Shown here: one piece after another, positions 1 to 5,926 of the stretch
Numbering within the stretch: position 1 is the stretch's first letter
Layout of the letters: each line of letters opens with the position of its first letter
Assembly: GCA_003499715.1 (NCBI GenBank)
Contig: DNSH01000148.1
Coordinates: forward strand, 1 to 5,926
Source: Candidatus Mesolinea sp.
GTDB lineage: Bacteria; Chloroflexota; Anaerolineae; Anaerolineales; Anaerolineaceae
DNA: 5,926 nt
Direction: 5' to 3'
Notes under the pieces: generated by a model
Databases searched by the model: none
Told to the model about the DNA's origin: nothing
What the model saw: only the letters and a program-made list of their open reading frames with translations
Translations under genes and position numbers: made by a program

Positions 1-32
1 TGAGCTCAAGCGGCCTCAAGTCGCAGAGCGAA

Positions 33-56
33 TGCAGAAGTTATGAAACTTCTGCA
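33..56. repeat. Perfect inverted repeat (hairpin), 10-bp arms
   Basis: The left arm TGCAGAAGTT (33-42) and the right arm AACTTCTGCA (47-56) are exact reverse complements around the 4-base loop ATGA. No T-run follows on either strand, so this is not a canonical intrinsic terminator. It could be a transcript-end hairpin, a protein binding site or a piece of a dispersed palindromic repeat. The sequence alone does not decide. Confidence 0.7.
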
Positions 57-117
57 CGTCAATTACCAAAGAAAAATGCAGTCCGCAAGGTTAGAGCTGT
101 GTGAATGCTAGTGTACA

Positions 118-144
118 TCCCCTCCTCACAGCTTGAGGAGGGGA
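118..144. repeat. Perfect GC-rich inverted repeat (hairpin), 11-bp arms
   Basis: The left arm TCCCCTCCTCA (118-128) and the right arm TGAGGAGGGGA (134-144) are exact reverse complements around the loop CAGCT. The hairpin lies about 30 bp beyond the stop of the minus-strand UDG-like gene, where a transcription terminator would be expected. It lacks the T-tract of an intrinsic terminator on both strands. It is most likely a transcript-end or RNA-stabilising structure, though it could belong to a dispersed repeat. The arms also contain CCTCC and GGAGG, the anti-Shine-Dalgarno and Shine-Dalgarno sequences. Confidence 0.7.
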
Positions 145-174
145 GCAAATCCGAATAAATGCATACACCATCTA

Positions 175-900
175 TCAAGTTTGCAGATGTTCGCGCAAAT
201 AAGCGCCCGCCATTTCAAAATAGGTATGAGGTAGCTTCCTAGCATTCGGATGCTTGATTATTAGATAGACTGTATGGGAAGTGATCCCTGATAAAAAGCC
301 ATCCTGATTCTGGAATTCGACCTCTTTTCCGGCAATAGCTTGCCAGAATGAGCGGTACCCTATCCCGTAAAATATCACCACTTTAGGTTGGTTCTCTTGG
401 ATCCGCCTGGCGATATGCGCGCTACGCTGAGGGTAGTATTCCTGATAATATGTTTCCCGCTTAGCTAAAAAGGGGAGCGTCGACCACTGGGCATACGCCC
501 ATGCACTTGTACGCGGGGAAGGCAACGGGAGCAATTCCATCAGGCAGATTTCTCCGTTCTTACGTCCCAAGTAATCCTGTTGGTAAGTTCGTAGCGCTTC
601 CAGTCCGTGAGGCTGACCTTTTGCTACCAGTGTGATCTTGGCGATCTGCATCCACGTGCGTTGCAGTTTCACTGGATTGGTGAAGAATTCTGGCATCCTA
701 AGCAAAAGGTGAAAATCCCGCAGGTCAGCTAGTTCGGGTTTCCCGAGCTGCTTCCAAGCTTTGAGCCTAGCCTGCATTTCTTCCAAGCTGTTTCCACCCC
801 CTTCTTCCATTCCAATAAACCAGAACCTGCCATCCAAATTACCATATCCGTAAAAGGTTTGCATGAATTGGCGAAGGTCATCATCATTCAAAGTTTCCAT
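175..900 (-). CDS. Uracil-DNA glycosylase-superfamily-like protein (241 aa)
   Basis: This is a predicted soluble protein with no signal peptide or membrane segment. Several elements occur in the order expected of the UDG fold. Residues 26-36 form a strand followed by a glycine-rich loop (FWFIGMEEGGG), in the place of motif 1 (GMNPG in SMUG-type, GEAPG in family 4). Residues 117-129 (EICLMELLPLPSP) resemble the central strand and loop. KVVIFYG at 173-179 resembles the strand before the active-site wall. KHPN at 216-219 resembles the HPS motif 2 that inserts into the DNA helix. Motif 1 has two glutamates where SMUG-type enzymes carry Asn-Pro, so uracil excision activity is uncertain. The ATG is preceded by a weak AAGG ribosome site 8 bases away (909-912 on the plus strand). 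The gene ends in TGA immediately followed by an in-frame TAG (172-174). It is transcribed away from the helicase operon and may be a flanking repair gene or a defence accessory. Membership rests on motif reading, not on a search. Confidence 0.6.
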   Translation of the reverse strand: METLNDDDLRQFMQTFYGYGNLDGRFWFIGMEEGGGNSLEEMQARLKAWKQLGKPELADLRDFHLLLRMPEFFTNPVKLQRTWMQIAKITLVAKGQPHGLEALRTYQQDYLGRKNGEICLMELLPLPSPRTSAWAYAQWSTLPFLAKRETYYQEYYPQRSAHIARRIQENQPKVVIFYGIGYRSFWQAIAGKEVEFQNQDGFLSGITSHTVYLIIKHPNARKLPHTYFEMAGAYLREHLQT

Positions 901-929
901 AGATTAAGCCTTTTTTGGTTTATAGCTGT

Positions 930-935
930 TATAAT
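930..935 (+). promoter_or_regulatory. Candidate -10 box (TATAAT) for the helicase operon
   Basis: This is a perfect match to the sigma-70-type -10 consensus, about 165 bases before the helicase start. The -35 position (around 907-912) does not match TTGACA. If used, it would give a 5' leader of roughly 160 bases that includes the palindrome at 1048-1066. AT-rich sequence produces such hexamers by chance, so this is a weak call. Confidence 0.25.
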
Positions 936-1047
936 CTTTATTTAGGAAAATACCCAGATAAAGATCACATGTATGTATGCAACTGTGGGATAACAAAAAG
1001 TAGTATTCTACCTCAATGCTATTGCTTTTTTCTGCTTAGCGAACCTG

Positions 1048-1066
1048 GGTCATTGGCATGATGACC
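1048..1066. promoter_or_regulatory. Imperfect palindrome, candidate operator
   Basis: GGTCAT (1048-1053) and ATGACC (1061-1066) are exact reverse complements separated by 7 bases (TGGCATG), giving a 19-bp dyad. It ends about 35 bp before the helicase start and overlaps the -35-like TTGGCA. The size and position suit a site for a dimeric transcription factor. No regulator gene is visible in the window, and a 6-bp dyad can arise by chance. Confidence 0.3.
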
Positions 1067-1101
1067 TTACATTTACCTCATAAAGTGGTAGAAAGAAAGT
1101 A

Positions 1102-3951
1102 GTGGGACCAATGGATGCGGAAAATAGGGCTTCATTTTCTCCAGGTACTTTGGTAAATTGTCGCCAGCGCTTGTGGAGGGTGGATTACCAGGAAAAAGAG
1201 ATTCTTCACCTCACGGCAGTTGACCAGAGCGATTACCATACAAAAGCTTATCTCCCTGTGGAGAAGGTGACACCAAGTAGCCTTGAGTATCCCTCCCCCC
1301 AGAAGATTGGCTCCATCCAAGACCAAAAGTTGATGTTGGAAGCTTTCCGGCTTAGCATGGTCAACAGCACCACGCCATACCGTGCCTTGCAATATTCACG
1401 TGCCATTCCGATTTCCTATCAGCTCGTTCCTGTAACCATGGCTCTGGAGCAGGAAAAGGTTCGTATGTTGATTGCCGATGATGTCGGTTTGGGCAAGACG
1501 GTCGAGGCTGGTTTGATTATCCAAGAGTTGCGCGTGCGCGGATTAGCTAAAAAGGTGCTTGTTATTTGCCCAGCAAATTTGCGCCAGCAATGGAAAGAGG
1601 CACTCGAATACTTTTTCCACATTGAAGCCGATATCTATTCCCGAGAAACGCGCCGGCAGTTGGAGAAAAACCTACCTGCGGGCACAAATCTACTGGAGTT
1701 TCGTGATGCTTTTGTTATTTCAGTGGATTATGCCAAAGCTACTGAGGTTAAAAATTTGCTCTTAGATACTAACTGGGATGTGGTGGTGATTGATGAAGCC
1801 CACCAGGTCGCCAAGCCGCATCAGGCAAGCGCTGACCAATCCGTTCAGATGGACCGCTGGAATCTTGCCAGAGATCTTTCAGCCTCAAAAAGAATTGAGC
1901 ATCTCTTGCTCTTGACCGCTACTCCCCACAATGGCTACACCGATTCTTTTGCCAGCCTGATTAACCTCTTAGGCGTGGGCGCGGTTTCTGGACCGGTTCA
2001 TAACCCTATCATTCATCGTGAAATCGCCAAGGATCACCTCGTTCAACGCCGCAGGGCGGATGTGGAAGCATGGCTGAGCATGGGCAATTCTAAAATCCAA
2101 TTCCCCAAGCGAGAGCAGTCTGAGGAAGTGATTAAGCCTACTTCAGATGAATTAGCCGTTATTGAAGCGGTTAAGCATTATAGCAACCTTATTTTGGATA
2201 ACGCAAAAGGAGCTTCAAAGCATATCTACACGTTGGCTGGATGGACGGTACTTCACCTACATAAACGTGCGCTTTCCAGCCCTCAAGCGCTGCGGTGTTC
2301 ATTGCAAAACCGCAAAAGAACCCTCGAGAGACGCGTCAAAGATCTCACCGAAGATGATCCTGGCCTCTCGGTACAGGATGCGCGGGCTAATGTATTGGAT
2401 GACCAAGTGAGCGACCTGTATGATGAAGATGAAATTATCCTGCGCTCAGATAAAATCACGCCAGGTTCTCCGGATATGATTCGTGCTGAGCTGCAAGCCT
2501 TAGAGAAATTAATCAACCAAGCCGATCAAATTACCCCTTCTAAAGATAGCAAACTCTTCTGTCTGACCAAGAATACTTTACCCAGTCTGCTGAGAAACAA
2601 GCCAAAGGTGATCATCTTCACTAAATACCGCGATACCATGCATTATTTAGAGCAACAACTGCGCGCTAACCCGCGCTTTGCTGATGCTGAAATACTGACC
2701 CTAGATGGTACCCTTAATGAAAAAGAGCGTGGGGAGGTCTTTACCCAGTTTGGGGAAGCCCACAAGGCTATCTTGGTAGCCACGGATGCCATCAGTGAAG
2801 GCATTAACCTGCAGCAATATGCCAGCCAAATTATTCACTATGAACTGCCCTGGAACCCTAACCGCCTGGAGCAGCGCAATGGCCGTGTGGACCGCTTTGG
2901 GCAAACTGAACCCGTGGTACAGATCCGCACCATGGTGATGGATGAGACTTTAGATGCAACCATCCTCAAAGTCTTGGTGCAAAAGGCTAATCAAATCCGC
3001 CAGGATTATGGCTTTTCGCCACCTTATTTCGGGGATGAGACCAGTATCTTGAGCCTTATCCAGGAGCATGGCTACCGCATCCTGCAACCTGATCTGTTTT
3101 CAATGCTTGGATCTCCCTCCAACCATAATGAGGATCCCTTCAACACCGAAGTGCTGGAGCGTATCAAGCAAGATTCTTTTTATGGCCAGACTGACCTCTC
3201 CCTCCCGTTCATCCAAGAGCAAATTGATAAAACCTACCAGACCGTTGGTAGCCCTGAGATGATTAAGAACTTTGTCATAAGCGGCTTGAAGCGCTTTAAT
3301 TGCGCCATGACCGAGAACAAAGATGGCACCTATAGGATCGCCATTCAGCACCGCGATCTTAAACTGCCTGGCAAGGAAGACATCTACCCTTCGGCAAGCT
3401 TCGATCCCAACTTAGGGCTGCAAAATTCCAAGATTGAAATTCTCGATTTGGGGCATCCTCTCGTTCGCCGGCTGATTGACCTCATCAAGCAGGAAACCTT
3501 CAATTTAGAGCGTGGTTCCTATGGGCGCTCAGCAGGTCTTCTCACTCAGGATGTCTCTGAGACCACAGCCGTGGTCACCTTATTGCTGCGCTTTGTCACC
3601 GAAACCACGCCCGCGCAAATCTTTGAAGACCTGGTTACCTTTGCTTTCAATGTGTATTCTGGAGAGGTTCTACCTCCAGAAGTAGCTCAGCGTTTGGCGC
3701 ATCCCACCCCTGCCACAGGTGCTTTGGATAACCAAGAAATTTCGGAGGTCCTTGCGGATGCGCTCGCGCATCTGGACCTCCCCAAGATGATCGCAGATTG
3801 CATCGAGGCGCGGCGCCAAGAAATCATCCGCGAGCGCCAAGCTTTCCGCCAAGGTATCAACCGCGAGCTGCACTGGCTCAAAGAAAGTGACCAAATCAAA
3901 CTTGGCTCCAGTGATATTTTAGCCATCACTATCCTCTGGCCAGCAAAATAG
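1102..3951 (+). CDS. drmD: SNF2-type DNA helicase/ATPase, DISARM class 1 DrmD-like
   Basis: This is a superfamily 2 helicase of 949 residues with a complete motor. The order is a Q-like Gln at 107, Walker A in DDVGLGKTVEAG (126-137), Walker B DEAH (231-234), motif III in LLLTATPHNG (269-278), motif IV region KVIIFTKYRDT (502-512), motif V ATDAISEGINLQ (560-571) and motif VI RLEQRNGRVDRFGQ (588-601). All key catalytic residues are intact. A charged helical insert (about 335-500) separates the two RecA lobes. The last 300 or so residues match no domain I recognise and end in a charged helix. The first codon taken here is GTG; the ATG at 1111 is an equally plausible start, and an in-frame TAA at 1081-1083 limits the 5' end. 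Neither start has a strong ribosome site. The methyltransferase gene begins 8 bases downstream. Helicase followed by adenine methyltransferase is the drmD-drmMI order of class 1 DISARM. The helicase assignment is near certain; the DrmD name depends on context. Confidence 0.88.
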   Translation: MGPMDAENRASFSPGTLVNCRQRLWRVDYQEKEILHLTAVDQSDYHTKAYLPVEKVTPSSLEYPSPQKIGSIQDQKLMLEAFRLSMVNSTTPYRALQYSRAIPISYQLVPVTMALEQEKVRMLIADDVGLGKTVEAGLIIQELRVRGLAKKVLVICPANLRQQWKEALEYFFHIEADIYSRETRRQLEKNLPAGTNLLEFRDAFVISVDYAKATEVKNLLLDTNWDVVVIDEAHQVAKPHQASADQSVQMDRWNLARDLSASKRIEHLLLLTATPHNGYTDSFASLINLLGVGAVSGPVHNPIIHREIAKDHLVQRRRADVEAWLSMGNSKIQFPKREQSEEVIKPTSDELAVIEAVKHYSNLILDNAKGASKHIYTLAGWTVLHLHKRALSSPQALRCSLQNRKRTLERRVKDLTEDDPGLSVQDARANVLDDQVSDLYDEDEIILRSDKITPGSPDMIRAELQALEKLINQADQITPSKDSKLFCLTKNTLPSLLRNKPKVIIFTKYRDTMHYLEQQLRANPRFADAEILTLDGTLNEKERGEVFTQFGEAHKAILVATDAISEGINLQQYASQIIHYELPWNPNRLEQRNGRVDRFGQTEPVVQIRTMVMDETLDATILKVLVQKANQIRQDYGFSPPYFGDETSILSLIQEHGYRILQPDLFSMLGSPSNHNEDPFNTEVLERIKQDSFYGQTDLSLPFIQEQIDKTYQTVGSPEMIKNFVISGLKRFNCAMTENKDGTYRIAIQHRDLKLPGKEDIYPSASFDPNLGLQNSKIEILDLGHPLVRRLIDLIKQETFNLERGSYGRSAGLLTQDVSETTAVVTLLLRFVTETTPAQIFEDLVTFAFNVYSGEVLPPEVAQRLAHPTPATGALDNQEISEVLADALAHLDLPKMIADCIEARRQEIIRERQAFRQGINRELHWLKESDQIKLGSSDILAITILWPAK

Positions 3952-3954
3952 GGG
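3950..3954 (+). promoter_or_regulatory. Ribosome binding site overlapping the helicase stop codon
   Basis: AGGGG begins inside the helicase TAG stop (3949-3951) and lies 5 bases before the methyltransferase ATG at 3960. It decides the start of that gene and suggests translational coupling: ribosomes finishing the helicase are positioned to start the next gene. Confidence 0.6.
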
Positions 3955-3959
3955 CGCTT

Positions 3960-5926
3960 ATGAATAACAACATCAAGACTTCAGGCGGCATTTTCACCCA
4001 GCACTTTATCGAAACCTTGGAGCAGGATCACGTCAGCCATCCAGCGCTTAAACCCGAAACTTTTATCTTCCCCTATCAGGAGCGCATTGGCGAGCGCGAG
4101 TTGGATGCCCGCATGAGCATGGCTTGGGAATCCTTGGTGGAGCGCTGGGATGTCATCGGGCGCGAAATAGCCAGCTTAGATATCTCCGCCCTGCGTCAAC
4201 GTTGGATCCGCCCCTTGTTCTCCGCCTTGGGCTTCAACCTGGAGTTCAACCGCAGCGATATCGTCCTTGACGAAGATAAACGTTACCCCATCAGTTACTT
4301 TGGCCGCTGCGGCACCACGGAGCAGGTTATCCCCATCCATAGCGTGCTTTACCGCAACTGCAGTGAAGGCTCCTTAGAGGCTAAGCTTGCCCCTGGCCGT
4401 GGCGTCAAGAACGCTGCCCCGCACGACATGCTGCAAAGCTTCCTCAACCTGAGCAAGGATCACTCCTGGGGTTTGCTTACCGATGGCATTTCGCTGCGTT
4501 TGCTGCGCGATTTTTACCATTCCTACACGCGCGGCTATGTCGAGTTCGACCTAAAAGGCATCTTCGAGAACCGCGATTTCGCCGGCTTCCGCGCGATGTA
4601 CCGCCTGCTGCATGCCAGCCGCTTTTACCGCTCTCCAAGCCAAGAAGCTGCCCCTATCGATGCACTCTATGAAGATTCGCTTTCCCAAGGTGTTGCCGTT
4701 GGCGGCAAGCTGCGCGAGAATGTGCAAGCGGCTATTGAGCAGTTTGCCGATGGCTTCTTGATCAGCTCACCAGGCTTCTTACAGCAGCTCCAGTCGCAAC
4801 CTGATGGCGCCCAGCAGCTTTATCAAGATATCCTTGTCTCCATCTACCGCATCCTGTTTCTGCTCTTCGCCGAGCAGCGCGGAATGCTCCCAGGGCGCGG
4901 CTCGCTCTATCATGAGGAATACAGCCTGACGGCTTTACGCACCTTGGCTGAACGACCGCAGGGTGAGGACCCCCACTTGGACCTGTGGGAAAAGCTGAAG
5001 GTGACTTTCTCCATGGTTGAGCATGGCGTCCCTCAGCTGGGGATTTATGCCTATAATGGTGCGCTTTTTAGCGCTGCCCGCACGTCGCTGCTTATGCCGG
5101 AAGGGGGCGCAGAAGCCCCGCACTGCCGGAATGACTACCTATTGTCAGCTATCCGCCACCTGACCACCGTGGAGCAAGATAAGGTCTTACAGCGCATCTC
5201 CTATTCCGACCTCTCGGTGGAGGAGATTGGCAGTATCTACGAATCGTTATTGGATATCACTCCGCGCATCAGCACCTCTCCGCTGAAGGTCAACGGGCGG
5301 GAAATTTCTGCGAATTCCTTCTTCCTGGACCCGCGGGGGATGGCTCGCAAGACCACCGGCTCGTATTACACTCCGCCTTCACTGGTCAATGGGCTGATAA
5401 AGTCGGCGTTGGAGCCGGTGCTTTTGGAGCGCCTGAGGCAAGCTGTGCCAGGCTACGAAAGTGATCTGGTTGATGCTCTCACCCCCGAAGAAGCCCAGCG
5501 CGCTGAGGAAGCTCTGCTCGCGATTAAGGTGGTTGATCCCGCCTGTGGCAGCGGCGCCTTTCTGATTGCAGCCGATAACCGCTTGGGCTTGGAGTTAGCC
5601 CGCATCCGTGAGCACAGCCAGTTTCCACCCGATTCTGCCCTGCGGCATGCCCGCCGCGATGTGCTCGCGCATTGTATCCACGGCGTGGACCTCAACCCTA
5701 TGGCGGTGGAGCTCTGCAAGGTGAGCCTGTGGATCAACGCAGCGGTAGAAGATGCCCCGCTCAACTTTTTGGACCATCACATTCAATGCGGCAACTCACT
5801 GGTAGGCGCCGCGCCTGATCTGCTTCGGCAAGGCATCCCCGATGATGCCTATAAACCTCTGAGTGGCGATGATAAAACCCTTGCCAGTGATCGCAAAAAG
5901 CAAAATCGCAAGGAACGCGCCGGCCA
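3960..5926 (+). CDS. drmMI: Adenine-N6 DNA methyltransferase, DISARM DrmMI/PglX-like, 3' truncated by window end
   Basis: The reading frame opens at ATG 3960 and stays open for 655 codons to the window edge; the rest of the gene lies outside. The N-terminal half (residues 1-460) is of the kind found in large single-chain adenine methyltransferases (DrmMI, PglX, Eco57I-like). It includes SWGLLTDGISLRLLRD (169-184), a YVEFDL segment (193-198), the helix RILFLLFAEQRGML (297-310), YNGALF (365-370) and IGSIYESLL (423-431). The SAM-dependent fold follows: GSYYTP (467-472, motif X region), DPACGSGAF (526-534, motif I, SAM binding), GVDLNPMAVELC (575-586, motif II) and CGNSLVG (610-616). The catalytic NPPY-type motif IV should lie just beyond the window, so activity cannot be confirmed. 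The expected product, from family knowledge, is N6-methyladenine in a specific host motif that marks self DNA. The gene is coupled to the upstream helicase by an overlapping ribosome site. The main alternatives are a BREX PglX-like protein or a type IIG restriction-modification enzyme. Confidence 0.85.
   Translation, partial: MNNNIKTSGGIFTQHFIETLEQDHVSHPALKPETFIFPYQERIGERELDARMSMAWESLVERWDVIGREIASLDISALRQRWIRPLFSALGFNLEFNRSDIVLDEDKRYPISYFGRCGTTEQVIPIHSVLYRNCSEGSLEAKLAPGRGVKNAAPHDMLQSFLNLSKDHSWGLLTDGISLRLLRDFYHSYTRGYVEFDLKGIFENRDFAGFRAMYRLLHASRFYRSPSQEAAPIDALYEDSLSQGVAVGGKLRENVQAAIEQFADGFLISSPGFLQQLQSQPDGAQQLYQDILVSIYRILFLLFAEQRGMLPGRGSLYHEEYSLTALRTLAERPQGEDPHLDLWEKLKVTFSMVEHGVPQLGIYAYNGALFSAARTSLLMPEGGAEAPHCRNDYLLSAIRHLTTVEQDKVLQRISYSDLSVEEIGSIYESLLDITPRISTSPLKVNGREISANSFFLDPRGMARKTTGSYYTPPSLVNGLIKSALEPVLLERLRQAVPGYESDLVDALTPEEAQRAEEALLAIKVVDPACGSGAFLIAADNRLGLELARIREHSQFPPDSALRHARRDVLAHCIHGVDLNPMAVELCKVSLWINAAVEDAPLNFLDHHIQCGNSLVGAAPDLLRQGIPDDAYKPLSGDDKTLASDRKKQNRKERAG
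5095..5131. repeat. Short direct repeats flanking a GC hairpin inside the methyltransferase gene
   Basis: TGCCGGAA occurs at 5095-5102 and again at 5124-5131. Between them GGGGC (5104-5108) and GCCCC (5115-5119) can form a stem around GCAGAA. The segment stays in frame and encodes residues of about 379-391 (MPEGGAEAPHCRN), between the YNGALF motif and the helix NDYLLSAIRHL. It looks like a small in-frame repeat insertion in a variable loop, but it could be ordinary coding sequence. Confidence 0.35.

Larger units (their letters stand above)
1..174. other. Non-coding left flank with two strong stem-loops
   Basis: No convincing gene is visible here. The stretch lies downstream of the minus-strand UDG-like gene. 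Its main content is two perfect inverted repeats, at 33-56 and 118-144, listed separately. It also begins with the 8-bp palindrome TGAGCTCA (1-8) and holds two copies of CTCAAG (5-10 and 15-20). A plus-strand frame enters from the left edge and stops at TGA 44-46 after 14 codons. It could be the 3' end of a neighbouring gene but is too short to judge. Confidence 0.5.
901..1101. promoter_or_regulatory. Divergent intergenic region, probable promoters for both sides
   Basis: About 200 bp of AT-rich DNA separates the start of the UDG-like gene from the start of the helicase gene, so promoters for both transcripts should lie here. A perfect plus-strand TATAAT occurs at 930-935, but nothing resembling TTGACA lies 16-18 bp upstream. 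Minus-strand candidates TATAAC (928-933) and TATAAA (919-924) also lack a good -35 box. TTGGCA at 1053-1058 resembles a -35 box but has no clear -10 partner. No start site can be fixed from the sequence. Confidence 0.4.

Noticed and set aside
2..46. Open plus-strand frame from the left edge, 14 codons to TGA
   Set aside because: It could be a gene's 3' end, but 14 codons carry no recognisable motif and other frames in the same stretch are also open.
59..118. Minus-strand 19-codon frame starting right after a GAGGAGGGG run
   Set aside because: The purine run looks like a ribosome site, but only 2-3 bases separate it from the ATG, it is locked in the hairpin stem and the peptide has no recognisable features.
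159..240. Plus-strand short frame starting at ATG 159 after the GAGGAGGGG arm
   Set aside because: The spacing to the purine run is too long (15 bases) and most of the frame is antisense to the UDG-like gene.
1016..1031. CAAT-GCT-ATTG followed by a T-run, terminator-like on the plus strand
   Set aside because: The stem is only 4-5 weak base pairs and lies upstream of the helicase where no plus-strand gene ends.
3100..3351. Minus-strand open frame of 83 codons inside the helicase gene
   Set aside because: It lies wholly antisense to a conserved helicase gene with no ribosome site or family motif; it is a coding shadow, as are the other antisense and out-of-frame ORFs inside the helicase and methyltransferase genes.
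4377..4388. Possible nuclease-type ExK motif (EAK, residues 140-142) in the methyltransferase N-terminus
   Set aside because: A lone ExK without a clear upstream catalytic Asp in a beta-strand context is not enough to call a PD-(D/E)xK nuclease domain.

Overview
The window is bacterial DNA that reads as the left edge of a defence island. It holds two genes that match the first two genes of a class 1 DISARM anti-phage system. They are a SNF2-type helicase (drmD-like, complete) and a large adenine-N6 DNA methyltransferase (drmMI-like, cut off by the right end of the window). A divergently transcribed gene for a uracil-DNA-glycosylase-fold protein lies upstream. Nothing here fixes the taxon. Base composition is moderate and uneven: sampled rows in the middle of the helicase are about 40% GC and sampled rows in the methyltransferase are about 58-63%. 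The organism is best left as an unidentified bacterium; Chloroflexota would be a guess.

Layout. Bases 1-174 carry no convincing gene but contain two perfect hairpins (10-bp and 11-bp arms). Bases 175-900 (minus strand) encode the UDG-like protein, which ends in tandem stop codons. Bases 901-1101 are an AT-rich divergent intergenic region with a TATAAT box and an imperfect palindrome about 35-45 bp before the helicase start. Bases 1102-3951 (plus) are the drmD-like helicase. From 3960 to the end (plus) is the drmMI-like methyltransferase, 655 codons of an open frame. Its ribosome binding site overlaps the helicase stop codon, so the two genes form a tight operon.

Working model. In class 1 DISARM, DrmMI is the host-marking methyltransferase and DrmD is the class-specific SNF2 helicase. 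They act with DrmA (helicase-like), DrmB (DUF1998 protein) and DrmC (phospholipase-D-like). Those three core genes would lie to the right of the window and are not visible, so the DISARM call rests on gene order and family resemblance only. A stand-alone helicase-methyltransferase pair is the main alternative. The UDG-like neighbour has an altered first active-site motif and is the most open question in the window: it may be an unrelated flanking gene or an accessory nucleic-acid-processing factor.
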